Shown one piece after another: positions 9,102 to 17,377 of a stretch of 64,000 nucleotides of DNA (position 1 is the first letter of the stretch; the number at the start of each line of letters is the position of its first letter). The stretch spans positions 62,001 through 126,000 of the forward strand of contig JAFYQI010000008.1 of NCBI GenBank assembly GCA_017547175.1, written 5' to 3'. The notes under the pieces are model-generated. The model saw nothing but the letters and a program-made list of their open reading frames with translations. It searched no databases and had not been told where the DNA came from. The position numbers were made by a program, and so were the translations under genes. Source of the DNA: Alistipes sp. Lineage in GTDB: Bacteria; Bacteroidota; Bacteroidia; Bacteroidales; Rikenellaceae.

Positions 9102-9132
9102 TTTGCATCTCGCTCGCTTATTCGTATCTTTG
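9102..9132 (+). promoter_or_regulatory. Proximal promoter P2 of fabG
   Basis: TTTG 9102-9105, 19-base gap, TATCTTTG 9125-9132, with ATG at 9164. A leader of about 25 bases is predicted. Confidence 0.8.
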
Positions 9133-9163
9133 CATAGTTAAGAAAACCCGAAAAGAGAGAATC

Positions 9164-9910
9164 ATGAAACTTTTGGAAGGAAAAACAGCACTCATCACGG
9201 GTGCAGCCCGCGGAATCGGCAAAGCGATCGCCCTCGAATTTGCCAAACAGGGTGCCAACATTGCCATTACGGTACGCAAGTACGGAGAGACGGAAAAGGC
9301 CACCGAAGAGGCCCTGAAAGCATACGGTGTGAAGGTAGAATGCCATGTAGCCAATGCCGCCGACTTTGAGGCCACGCACGAAGTGGTGAAGCGCATTCAC
9401 GAAGCTTTTGGTGCGATCGACATCTTGGTCAACAATGCCGGCATCACGAAGGATACGTTGATGATGCGCATGAGTGAGGCTCAGTGGGATGAGGTGCTGA
9501 CCACCAATCTGAAGTCGGCCTTCAACTACATCCACGCCGTCACCCCCATCATGGCTCGCCAACGCAGCGGCTCGATCATCAACCTCTCGTCGGTTGTCGG
9601 GGTGAGTGGCAATGCCGGCCAGTGCAACTACGCCGCCTCGAAAGCGGGTATGATCGGACTTGCAAAGTCGATCGCCAAGGAGATGGGACCGCGTGGCATT
9701 CGCGCCAACAGCATCGCGCCGGGCTTTATTCTGACCGATATGACGGCCTCGCTCCCCGAGGAGGTACGCGAACAGTGGACCAAGATGATCCCGCTGCGCC
9801 GTGAAGGTGCAGCCGAGGAGGTGGCCAAAGTGGCCCTCTTCCTCGCCTCGGACCTCTCGTCCTATGTCACAGGACAAACCATCCACTGCTGCGGTGGCAT
9901 GAACTGCTAA
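9164..9910 (+). CDS. fabG: 3-oxoacyl-[acyl-carrier-protein] reductase
   Basis: 248 aa, a cytoplasmic classical short-chain dehydrogenase that reduces 3-ketoacyl-ACP with NADPH in fatty-acid elongation. The cofactor loop TGAARGIG is at residues 12-19, NNAG at 90-93, and the tetrad N115, S143, Y156 (YAASK) and K160 is intact. Length and the ending QTIHCCGGM fit FabG (usual form QVIHVDGGM). ATG 9164 is chosen because both promoters and the family N-terminus (LLEGKTALITG) agree with it. It is monocistronic, followed by a terminator at 9934-9964. Confidence 0.93.
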   Translation: MKLLEGKTALITGAARGIGKAIALEFAKQGANIAITVRKYGETEKATEEALKAYGVKVECHVANAADFEATHEVVKRIHEAFGAIDILVNNAGITKDTLMMRMSEAQWDEVLTTNLKSAFNYIHAVTPIMARQRSGSIINLSSVVGVSGNAGQCNYAASKAGMIGLAKSIAKEMGPRGIRANSIAPGFILTDMTASLPEEVREQWTKMIPLRREGAAEEVAKVALFLASDLSSYVTGQTIHCCGGMNC

Positions 9911-9933
9911 CCCCGCTCACAACCCAACAGAAC

Positions 9934-9964
9934 GGCCACTTGATCCTCGAGTGGCCTTTTTTTG
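9934..9964 (+). terminator. fabG terminator
   Basis: GGCCACT (9934-9940) pairs with AGTGGCC (9950-9956), followed by a run of seven Ts. Confidence 0.88.
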
Positions 9965-9972
9965 GCCAAAGA

Positions 9973-10004
9973 TTTGGCAAAACAAAAAAACGGTCGTACT
10001 TTTG
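9973..10004 (+). promoter_or_regulatory. Promoter of tRNA-Ser(TGA)
   Basis: TTTG 9973-9976, 20-base gap, TACTTTTG 9997-10004. The mature tRNA starts eight bases later. Confidence 0.78.
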
Positions 10005-10011
10005 TGCGCTC

Positions 10012-10096
10012 GGAGAGATGGCAGAGTGGTCGATTGCGGCGGTCTTGAAAACCGTTGACCTTCACGGGTCCGGGGGTTCGAATCCCTCTCTCTCCG
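10012..10096 (+). tRNA. tRNA-Ser (TGA)
   Basis: A class II tRNA with long variable arm. Acceptor GGAGAGA/TCTCTCC, anticodon stem-loop CGGT-CTTGAAA-ACCG (anticodon TGA), T arm with GGTTCGAATCC, discriminator G at 10096. CCA is not encoded. The tail element begins seven bases downstream. Confidence 0.93.
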
Positions 10097-10102
10097 CAAT
10101 GG

Positions 10103-10230
10103 GCAACATCGAATTGCATGGCTTCAGCTTAGCTGAAGCCTTTTTTGTTTGTAGACGTTCTCGGGGTGGCACGAACGAATAGGCCTACAAACAACAAAGA
10201 TGGCTCAAAGAGTCACGCAACTCGTGTTGC
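10103..10230 (+). repeat. tRNA-tail palindromic element, copy A
   Basis: The outer 5' arm (10103-10123) pairs with the 3' arm (10211-10230), 17 of 21 positions paired including one G-T, with two A-C mismatches and one bulge. The inner stem 10141-10154 pairs with 10185-10198 (13 of 14). The loop contains CTCGGGG and GCACGAA. A plus-strand terminator hairpin (10120-10140) and a weaker GGCTC-AAA-GAGTC hairpin (10202-10214) occupy the two ends. The sequence is clearly related to the element after tRNA-Ser(GGA), including a shared downstream block (10233-10269). Confidence 0.65.
10120..10147 (+). terminator. tRNA-Ser(TGA) terminator
   Basis: GGCTTCAGCT pairs with AGCTGAAGCC and is followed by six Ts. 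It overlaps the 5' arm of the outer stem of the tail element. Confidence 0.88.
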
Positions 10231-10485
10231 AAGTTTGCAGGGAGGCCCGTGGCAAGGGAGGGAAAGGCGACCTCAGGGAGTCAATCCCTCAACATCTTTT
10301 TGAGTACAGCCTGTGGCCGAGATTGTCCACTCCTTACAGAAAATCGGCAAAAAGCTCACAAACAGCCACATAAAAACATACAACAGAGCGGCAATTCTGA
10401 TCCCTGATGGAAAAAAGGCATCTTTTTTATGATATATGGCTAAAACAGACTACCTTTACAGCATAAATTCAAACCCAAATTCACC
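10231..10485. other. Non-coding stretch before the 792-aa lipoprotein gene
   Basis: The first 40 bases are shared with the region after tRNA-Ser(GGA) (GTTTGCAGGG, then GGCAAG and GAGGGAAAGGCG). AATCCCTC at 10284-10291 copies eight bases of the tRNA 3' end. A possible weak promoter TACCTTTA is at 10451-10458. No gene is seen. Confidence 0.5.
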
Positions 10486-12864
10486 ATGAAACCACGTTAT
10501 TTGACGACCGTCCTGGCGCTGATGGCTATGGTCGCCTGCGTTGATGAGGAGTTCCGACTCGACCAGGTATCCACCCAGGTGACCACCGGCGGCAATGTCA
10601 CCACAATCCCCCTGGGTTATCTGGGAAAGAAGAACTTGGAGGAGATCATCAATCTGGACGATCTCGAGGGGTTGCAGTTGGACGAAAACGGCAACTATGC
10701 GTTGACCTTCCAAGGAGAGGATCAGGAGATCTCCGTCGATGGCATCGAGCATACGGAGCATATCCCGAAGACGGCAGTCACCTTTTCGACCCAATATCCG
10801 GACTTTGAGCTGAGCAGTGAGGCCTGCACGATCAATCAGCTGTTCCGCCTCACGCCGAACTTCGGCACATTGAATATTCCGCTTCACCACACCATCTCCG
10901 TACCTGCCGGCTATACCATTACGACCGAGGAGGAGCTTTCGGTACGTGAAGTGTTGCAATATACCGTTCCCGAACACATCTCGGCCATTAAGCGCATCTA
11001 CCTCAAGCCTCAGGCTGCAGGCGAGAAGGGGGCACGCATCGAACTTACGCTCGACCTCGCAGATCTTGCCGCGATTAACGGCGGTGGGCACATCGATTTA
11101 GAGCTGATTGCAAACGACGGGTATGAATTATACGACCGCAAGGGCAATACATTGCCGGTTGTGGCGCATCAGGGCAACCTCACGACCTACCACATTGTCG
11201 AGAATTACCCCATCGCTGCAGGCAGTGAGCAGATCGAGTTTGTGATCTATGTAGCCAGCATAGCCAATGTACCGACAATCACGAACAACCTCTTGTCGAT
11301 TCCCTTCGAGCTGGGATATCGTGCATCGTTCGATCTACAGACACGCGCCAACACCATTACCCTGAAACAGTTGCCCGAGTTGAAGATAAATGCATCTCTG
11401 CAGTATCAGGATGCCGACATCGTCCTCAACGAGGTGATGCTGCTCGAGCACGGTGCCTTGGCCGACAAGACGACTTCGTTCACGATTGACAATTTGCCCC
11501 AAGAGGTAAAAAGCATCCGGCAGATCACCTTCTCCGACCACTCGCCGCTGCATCTGTTTGCCGAGGGTCTCGACTGGCTGGAGGAGACCACAGCCGAGCA
11601 CGTCATCGTCGAGGCCACCTTACCGAGCTACCTGACCCTGCACGCCGAGCAACAACTCGGGTACGATGCCACGACCCACACTTTGCGCACCAATTTAAGC
11701 AAGTTGCGTCACCGGATTCCCATCAACCTCGATGCGCTCCACTTTGCGGGCGAGGGTATCACGCCACAGGAGGGGACCATCACGATGGAGTTCACACCCG
11801 ACATCGTAGCCTATATCGAACAAGGCACCGAAACCAAGCTCTCCAAGATCCTGCACGACAAGGCGATTCAGTTTACGGCAGGCTTTGATGAAAGCGCACT
11901 CGAAGTAGTTTCGATGGAGGGTAAAATCGCCTATCGTTACGAAGACACCACGACCATCGAGATGGGTGGCATCCAAGACGATAAACTCTATCTTACGATT
12001 GCCAATGCCGGAGTATCGCCTGTCATCACCATCCAGGTCGACAACCCGCTGACGATCGATGCTGAGGTCTCGGCACAAATCACCCCTATCTTTGATGGTG
12101 TCGCCAAACAGGAGAACAGCATCGCCATCGATCGCGCCGTGATTAAGGCCGCCACGCTGGTCAACGGCAGCATTCAACGAGGCCACACGACCCTTGTGCT
12201 GGCCGAGGAGGCGTTGCGCCAAAACTATACGGATCCGAAGTACACCTTTGTCGCCTGCGACTTGGGAAAACTCCTGATCGGAGAGATCCCCGACGCCGTG
12301 GTTCTCGACTTTGCATTTGCAACCAACGAGGAGACCGTTTACGCCCTCCATATCACCGACAGCTATTCGGTCAACTACAGCTACGATGTCTCGATTCCCC
12401 TCGCCTTCAACAACGACCTCGACATCACCATCGAGGAGACCATCGATGGGCTTAGCGACATCTTTGCCGATTTGGTCGAGCAAGATATCTCGTTTGACGG
12501 CATCAGCCTGATCGCCGAAGTGGTCAGCACGATCCCCGTCGATTTCACCTTTGACGCCACGTTACTCACGGCCCAAGGCTCCCCCTCGACCATCACGCTG
12601 GATTTCCCCGAATCAGCCAACCGAATTAACGGTTCAACCGATGGTAAAACCGAGACCACATCCACACTTCGCATCAGCCTTAACATGGGCAAGAATGCCA
12701 ATATCAAACAACTTGCCGAGGTGGACGCCATCCGCTTTTCGCTGAATGCCTCGCGCTCAAACGAGGGTCGTTGCGCGCTCCACGCCAAGCAGTATTGTGC
12801 GCAGAAATTCATGTTGGAGATTGATGGTCACATCACCGCCGACCTGGAAGATCTTTTCGACTAA
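10486..12864 (+). CDS. 792-aa lipoprotein of unknown function
   Basis: The N-terminus MKPRYLTTVLALMAMVACVDEEF is a compact SPII signal with lipidated Cys18. The body is acidic and threonine/leucine-rich, with alternating hydrophobic residues suggesting repeated beta domains, and has no transmembrane segment or enzyme motif I can recognise. The DUF5723-type gene begins 19 bases after its stop, so the two are probably one operon and may work together at the outer membrane. I do not recognise the family. The start is supported by the signal peptide and a purine-free but A/C-rich leader typical of the phylum. Confidence 0.75.
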   Translation: MKPRYLTTVLALMAMVACVDEEFRLDQVSTQVTTGGNVTTIPLGYLGKKNLEEIINLDDLEGLQLDENGNYALTFQGEDQEISVDGIEHTEHIPKTAVTFSTQYPDFELSSEACTINQLFRLTPNFGTLNIPLHHTISVPAGYTITTEEELSVREVLQYTVPEHISAIKRIYLKPQAAGEKGARIELTLDLADLAAINGGGHIDLELIANDGYELYDRKGNTLPVVAHQGNLTTYHIVENYPIAAGSEQIEFVIYVASIANVPTITNNLLSIPFELGYRASFDLQTRANTITLKQLPELKINASLQYQDADIVLNEVMLLEHGALADKTTSFTIDNLPQEVKSIRQITFSDHSPLHLFAEGLDWLEETTAEHVIVEATLPSYLTLHAEQQLGYDATTHTLRTNLSKLRHRIPINLDALHFAGEGITPQEGTITMEFTPDIVAYIEQGTETKLSKILHDKAIQFTAGFDESALEVVSMEGKIAYRYEDTTTIEMGGIQDDKLYLTIANAGVSPVITIQVDNPLTIDAEVSAQITPIFDGVAKQENSIAIDRAVIKAATLVNGSIQRGHTTLVLAEEALRQNYTDPKYTFVACDLGKLLIGEIPDAVVLDFAFATNEETVYALHITDSYSVNYSYDVSIPLAFNNDLDITIEETIDGLSDIFADLVEQDISFDGISLIAEVVSTIPVDFTFDATLLTAQGSPSTITLDFPESANRINGSTDGKTETTSTLRISLNMGKNANIKQLAEVDAIRFSLNASRSNEGRCALHAKQYCAQKFMLEIDGHITADLEDLFD

Positions 12865-12883
12865 CCCATCTCACCAATAGCGT

Positions 12884-14266
12884 ATGAAACGATTCCTATA
12901 TATCATATTGTGCATCGCAGCGGCCATGGTTGGAAACCCCGTTGCAGCACAGATGCACTCCGCCTATTTCATGGAGGGCTCCTATTTTCGGAATGAGTTA
13001 AATCCGGCCTTGGCCCCCACTCGCGGCTATGTAGCTCTGCCCGTCATCAGCGGAACTGCCATCAACTTGAGCAACAATTTCTTGTCGGTCAACAACTTCT
13101 TCTACAAGAACGGGAGCGAAGTTGTCACGGCTCTGCACGAGTCGGTATCGGCCGACCAATTTCTGGGTAAACTACCTGAAACCGGCAAAATAGCGGCCAA
13201 CGTGAATACCAACATCCTGGGTGTCGGCTTCTACACACAGCGCTCATTTTGGAATTTTGGTATCAACCTGCGTTCGAACAACGATTTTAGTCTGTCGAAA
13301 GATCTGTTCCGAGTCCTGAAGAGTCTGGGCAACGGTTATTACGACCTCGACAAAACCGCCATCAGCAGCACCACCTATGCAGAGGCCTATCTGGGCAATA
13401 CACGCAAGGTGGCCGATTTCGACTTCGGAACGCTTACGGCCGGTGCCAAAGTAAAATTCCTGATCGGTTTGGCCAATGCCTCGACGGATATCGATCAGAT
13501 CTATGCCACTGTATCGGCAGAAGAGGTGGCGGGTCATTTACAAGGCGTCATTCGAGCCAACGGACTCATCTTCGACCCGTCGAAGGTGGTTGCCGGCGAG
13601 GAGTTTTCGGATGAGATCATCAACGATGACATCAACTATATCCTGAAGAACTTCAAGAACTTCGGTGCCGCCATCGATCTGGGAGCAGAACTGACGTTGC
13701 TGGATGATCGTTTGCGCGTCTCGGCTGCGGTGGTCGATTTGGGCTTCATCAAGTGGTCGCCCAACACCCACGTTGCCGCCGATGCCTACGCCGACTTCTA
13801 CTTCAAGGGGGTCAATTTTGACACCGAAGAGACGGATAGCAACAGCGAATTTGAGCTCTGCATGCAAAAAGTAACCAAGGGAGGCTACTCCACGCGCCTA
13901 AACTGCTCGGTGAACCTTGGTGCCGAGTACAATGTATTGGAAGATCGCATCGGCTTTGGCCTGTTGTCGCATACCGAGTTTTGCCAGACGGCCACCATCT
14001 CGGAGCTGACCGCTTCGGTTAATTTCCGTCCGTCCAATTGGTTTTCGGCCACGGTGAGCCACACGTTGCTGAATCGCAACCGACTCGGCATCTTCGGCTT
14101 GGCATTGAATCTACATCCCCGAGGACTCAATTTCTTTGTCGGAGCAGACTATATTCCCACCAAGATGGTGAAACACAAAGAGGTTTCGGTTCCCTACAAT
14201 CTGAAATCGTTTAACATGTATTTGGGCCTCGGCTTCAACCTGGGCGGCGCCAAAGATCTCGATTAA
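12884..14266 (+). CDS. DUF5723-like outer-membrane protein
   Basis: 460 aa with a cleavable signal peptide ending in VAA/QMHSAYF. The start of the mature protein (SAYFMEGSYFRNELNPALAP) and repeated amphipathic strands ending in LGLGFNLG look like the DUF5723/PorV-like beta-barrel proteins of Bacteroidetes. Likely location is the outer membrane. It follows the 792-aa lipoprotein by 19 bases and ends before a strong terminator, forming a two-gene envelope unit. The biochemical role is unknown. Confidence 0.7.
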   Translation: MKRFLYIILCIAAAMVGNPVAAQMHSAYFMEGSYFRNELNPALAPTRGYVALPVISGTAINLSNNFLSVNNFFYKNGSEVVTALHESVSADQFLGKLPETGKIAANVNTNILGVGFYTQRSFWNFGINLRSNNDFSLSKDLFRVLKSLGNGYYDLDKTAISSTTYAEAYLGNTRKVADFDFGTLTAGAKVKFLIGLANASTDIDQIYATVSAEEVAGHLQGVIRANGLIFDPSKVVAGEEFSDEIINDDINYILKNFKNFGAAIDLGAELTLLDDRLRVSAAVVDLGFIKWSPNTHVAADAYADFYFKGVNFDTEETDSNSEFELCMQKVTKGGYSTRLNCSVNLGAEYNVLEDRIGFGLLSHTEFCQTATISELTASVNFRPSNWFSATVSHTLLNRNRLGIFGLALNLHPRGLNFFVGADYIPTKMVKHKEVSVPYNLKSFNMYLGLGFNLGGAKDLD

Positions 14267-14309
14267 TCATCTCCGAAATAACCGGTTGGGATCGCCCACC
14301 GAAAAAAAA

Positions 14310-14345
14310 CAGCGGGAAGAGGATCTCTCAACCCGCTGTTTTGGT
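14310..14345 (+). terminator. Terminator after the DUF5723-like gene
   Basis: ACAGCGGG (14310-14317) pairs with CCCGCTGT, followed by TTTT. An inner AGAGGATCTCT-like stem lengthens it. Confidence 0.8.
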
Positions 14346-14588
14346 TGCAATGCGGAGGCAGACAGCGCGTTTTCAGGACTTCGGAGGGGCATCCGTGCCT
14401 TGAAACGCTTCTATTTCGGCATATCGAAAACACTGCCGCTTTTCCCTATAAACCAAATATTTAGAGCAACGAATCTCGCAACAGGCAGATAAAAAGCGAA
14501 AAAAATATGGTATTTATGATACATTTTTGGAAATTTTGCCGTATCTTGTAACATCTTTTGATACATAACCAAACAAATAACAACAATT
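14346..14588. other. Intergenic region upstream of OmpA
   Basis: No gene is seen. Several AT-rich TTTTG and TATCTTGT motifs between 14524 and 14560 could form the promoter of the downstream porin gene, but none has the ideal 19-20 base spacing. Confidence 0.4.
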
Positions 14589-15722
14589 ATGATGAAGAAA
14601 TCCTATGTAGCGATGTTGGCAGTTGCAATGCTGTTCAATATCAACAACCTGTTTGCTCAGGAGCAGCAGGAGCCCCAGATTTTGGAGCCGGCGAAGACCG
14701 AGTTTGAGAGCCACTGGTTCACCCAGATCCAGGCCGGTGCTGCCCACACGTTGGGTGAGGCTGAGTTCAAGGATCTGATCTCGCCTACCGCAGCTCTGAA
14801 CTTCGGTTATCAGTTCAAACCCGCCTTCGCATTGCGCTTTGGTCTTTCGGGCTGGCAGGCTAAGGGTGGTTGGGTAACCAATCCGACGGCCAACTACAAG
14901 TACAACTACCTCCAGGGCAACGTGGACGCTATGTTCCACCTGAGCAACCTGATCGGTGGTTTCAAGCCCGAGCGTGCCATTAACTTCTACGGTTTTGTTG
15001 GTGCAGGTCTGAACTACGCCTTCAACAACGACGAGGCTGTTGTATTGAACCAGCATCCCCACGCCAACCTGGAGTATCTCTGGGATAAGAACAAGGTAGG
15101 TATCGCAGGCCGTGCAGGTTTGGGTATCGACATTCGCCTGAGCGACTATGTTGACCTGAACATTGAGGGTAACGCCAACTGCCTGAGCGACAAGTTCAAC
15201 TCGAAGAAGGCCGGCAACCCCGACTGGCAGTTCAACGCATTGGTAGGTCTGAAGATTAAGTTCGGTAAGGGTTACACGAAGACCGCTCCGGTTTACTACA
15301 CCCCCGCACCTGCTCCCGCTCCCGCACCTGCTCCTGCTCCTGAGGTAAAGGCTGAGCCCGCTCCGAAGGCTGCCCCCGCCCCCGCCCCCGAGGTTAAGGC
15401 TGAGCCGATGACGCAGAACATCTTCTTCACGATCAACCGTTCGGTGATCCGTCCCGACCAGCAGGAGAAGGTTGACGCGCTGATTTCGTACCTGCAGGCT
15501 AACCCCAAGGCAACTGTTGTCATCACGGGTTATGCTGACAAGCAGACCGGTACGTCGAACATCAACGACAAGCTGGCTAAGGCTCGTGCTGAGGTTGTAG
15601 CTGCCAGCCTGCGTAAGGCCGGTATCGCTGCTGAGCGCATCTCGACCGATGCTAAGGGTGATAAGGTTCAGCCCTTTGCTGTAAACAACGATAACCGCGT
15701 TGCTGTTTGCGTTGCCGAGTAA
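14589..15722 (+). CDS. OmpA family porin
   Basis: 377 aa. A signal peptide ends at LFA/QEQQEP. Residues about 40-235 form a beta-barrel with outer-membrane strand patterns. A proline-alanine linker (about 240-275) contains PAPAPAPAPAPE and two copies of PEVKAEP. Residues about 280-377 are an OmpA-type peptidoglycan-binding domain (ITGYADKQTG, LAKARAEVVAASLRKAGI). It anchors the outer membrane to the cell wall. Codon use is strongly biased, as expected of a highly expressed protein. Two adjacent ATGs (14589 and 14592) are possible starts. A terminator follows at 15748. Confidence 0.93.
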   Translation: MMKKSYVAMLAVAMLFNINNLFAQEQQEPQILEPAKTEFESHWFTQIQAGAAHTLGEAEFKDLISPTAALNFGYQFKPAFALRFGLSGWQAKGGWVTNPTANYKYNYLQGNVDAMFHLSNLIGGFKPERAINFYGFVGAGLNYAFNNDEAVVLNQHPHANLEYLWDKNKVGIAGRAGLGIDIRLSDYVDLNIEGNANCLSDKFNSKKAGNPDWQFNALVGLKIKFGKGYTKTAPVYYTPAPAPAPAPAPAPEVKAEPAPKAAPAPAPEVKAEPMTQNIFFTINRSVIRPDQQEKVDALISYLQANPKATVVITGYADKQTGTSNINDKLAKARAEVVAASLRKAGIAAERISTDAKGDKVQPFAVNNDNRVAVCVAE

Positions 15723-15747
15723 GGTTTTTACAACACACAGATAACAT

Positions 15748-15783
15748 GGAGGGTGTCGGTCTTTCAACCGACACCCTTTTTGT
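15748..15783 (+). terminator. ompA terminator
   Basis: GAGGGTGTCGGT pairs with ACCGACACCC around TCTTTCA, followed by five Ts. Confidence 0.88.
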
Positions 15784-15826
15784 TTCAAATCAGGTACACT
15801 TGTTGATCTATATTGATCGCCAATAT

Positions 15827-15857
15827 TTTGTCGGGAAAGGGAAAAATGCTATCTTTG
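15827..15857 (+). promoter_or_regulatory. Promoter of the HU gene
   Basis: TTTG 15827-15830, 19-base gap, TATCTTTG 15850-15857; start codon at 15888. Confidence 0.8.
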
Positions 15858-15887
15858 TTGTATCATCCCTAAAAGAGCTTTTACCGT

Positions 15888-16148
15888 ATGAATAAGTCCC
15901 AACTCGTAGAGGCTGTCGCCCTAGAGAGCAATCTGTCAAAAATCGAGGCCCGCAAAGCGGTCGATGCCATGATCCATATCATTCACCAAGCCTTGGAAGA
16001 GGGCGAACGCGTCACCTTGTCGGGATTGGGGTCGTTTTCGGTGCAGTATTGTGCCGAACGCATGGGACGCAATCCGCGCACCGGTGCACCGGTCCCTATT
16101 CCTGCCCGTAAAAGCATTAAGTTCAGACCTCTGATTGAAATCGAATAA
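15888..16148 (+). CDS. HU/IHF family DNA-binding protein
   Basis: 86 aa, small and basic. MNKSQLVEAVALES and the arm region RMGRNPRTGAPVPIPARKSIKFRP are the family hallmarks (the GRNPxTG motif binds and bends DNA). It is a nucleoid-associated protein. The aminotransferase gene starts 17 bases after its stop, so they are probably co-transcribed from the promoter at 15827-15857. Confidence 0.93.
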   Translation: MNKSQLVEAVALESNLSKIEARKAVDAMIHIIHQALEEGERVTLSGLGSFSVQYCAERMGRNPRTGAPVPIPARKSIKFRPLIEIE

Positions 16149-16165
16149 CATAAACTCATTGAGCT

Positions 16166-17365
16166 ATGCCACACATATCCGAACGCGCCGAGCTGATGCC
16201 GGCCTCTCCGATTCGCAAGTTAGGCCCTCTGGCCGATGCAGCCAAGGCTCGTGGAACAAAAATCTACCATCTGAACATCGGTCAGCCCGATCTGCAGACC
16301 CCCGAAGTGGGTCTGAATGCCTTGCGTACGATCGACCGTTCGGTCTTGGAATACAGTCCAAGCGATGGTTATCTGTCGCTCCGTAAGAAGCTCGTCGAAT
16401 ACTACGAGCAGTACCAAATCAAGCTCACCCCCGAGGATGTGATCGTCACCACCGGTGGCTCGGAGGCGGTTTTGTTTGCCTTCATGTCGTGTCTGAATCC
16501 GGGCGACGAGATCATCGTCCCCGAGCCCGCCTACGCCAACTACATGGCCTTTGCCATCTCGGCCGGAGCGACAATTCGTCCCGTGGTTTCGACCATCGAG
16601 GAGGGCTTTGCACTGCCCGACGTGGCGGAGTTTGAGAAGCTGATCAATCCCCGCACGCGTGGTATTCTGATCTGCAACCCCAACAACCCTACCGGCTACC
16701 TCTACACCCGTCGCGAGATGGATCGCATCCGCGATTTGGTCAAGAAGCACGACCTCTTCCTCTTCTCGGACGAAGTTTATCGCGAGTTCATCTACACCGG
16801 CTCACCCTACATCTCGGCCTTCCACCTCGAAGGCATTGAAGAGCACGTGGTGCTGATCGACTCAGTCTCGAAGCGTTACTCGGAGTGCGGTATCCGCATC
16901 GGCGCCCTGATCACCAAAAACAAGGAGATTCGCGAGGCGGTGATGAAGTTCTGCCAGGCACGTCTTTCGCCCCCGTTGTTGGGTCAGATCGTAGCCGAGG
17001 CCTCGATCGATGCCCCGCGCAGCTACTCGACCGAGGTTTACGAAGAGTATATCGAGCGTCGTAAATGCCTGATCGACGGTCTGAACCGCATCCCGGGTGT
17101 CTATTCACCGATCCCAATGGGTGCCTTCTACACCGTAGCGCGTCTGCCGGTGGATAACAGCGACGACTTCTGCGCCTGGTGTCTATCGGACTTCGAGTAC
17201 GAGGGCGAGACAATCATGATGGCCCCCGCATCGGGTTTCTACTCCGAGCCGGGCTACGGCCACAACGAGGTGCGCATCGCCTACGTACTGAAAAAGGAGG
17301 ACCTGCAGCGTGCCCTGCTCATCCTAGGCAAGGCGCTCGAGGCCTACAACAACCGCAACAAATAA
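16166..17365 (+). CDS. Class I/II pyridoxal-phosphate aminotransferase
   Basis: 399 aa, cytoplasmic, fold-type I. Visible are the N-terminal NIGQPDLQTP, PLP-binding NPNNPTG, the SDEVYREF region and the Schiff-base lysine K236 in DSVSKRYSECG, with the C-terminal RIAYVLKKEDL carrying the carboxylate-binding arginine. This is the aspartate/aromatic aminotransferase group, but the exact substrate cannot be fixed from sequence. It follows the HU gene by 17 bases and precedes the GH3 gene by 12 bases. The pheA operon elsewhere in the window has no aminotransferase of its own, so a role in Phe/Tyr synthesis is possible but unproven. Confidence 0.87.
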   Translation: MPHISERAELMPASPIRKLGPLADAAKARGTKIYHLNIGQPDLQTPEVGLNALRTIDRSVLEYSPSDGYLSLRKKLVEYYEQYQIKLTPEDVIVTTGGSEAVLFAFMSCLNPGDEIIVPEPAYANYMAFAISAGATIRPVVSTIEEGFALPDVAEFEKLINPRTRGILICNPNNPTGYLYTRREMDRIRDLVKKHDLFLFSDEVYREFIYTGSPYISAFHLEGIEEHVVLIDSVSKRYSECGIRIGALITKNKEIREAVMKFCQARLSPPLLGQIVAEASIDAPRSYSTEVYEEYIERRKCLIDGLNRIPGVYSPIPMGAFYTVARLPVDNSDDFCAWCLSDFEYEGETIMMAPASGFYSEPGYGHNEVRIAYVLKKEDLQRALLILGKALEAYNNRNK

Positions 17366-17377
17366 GCTACAACCGCC

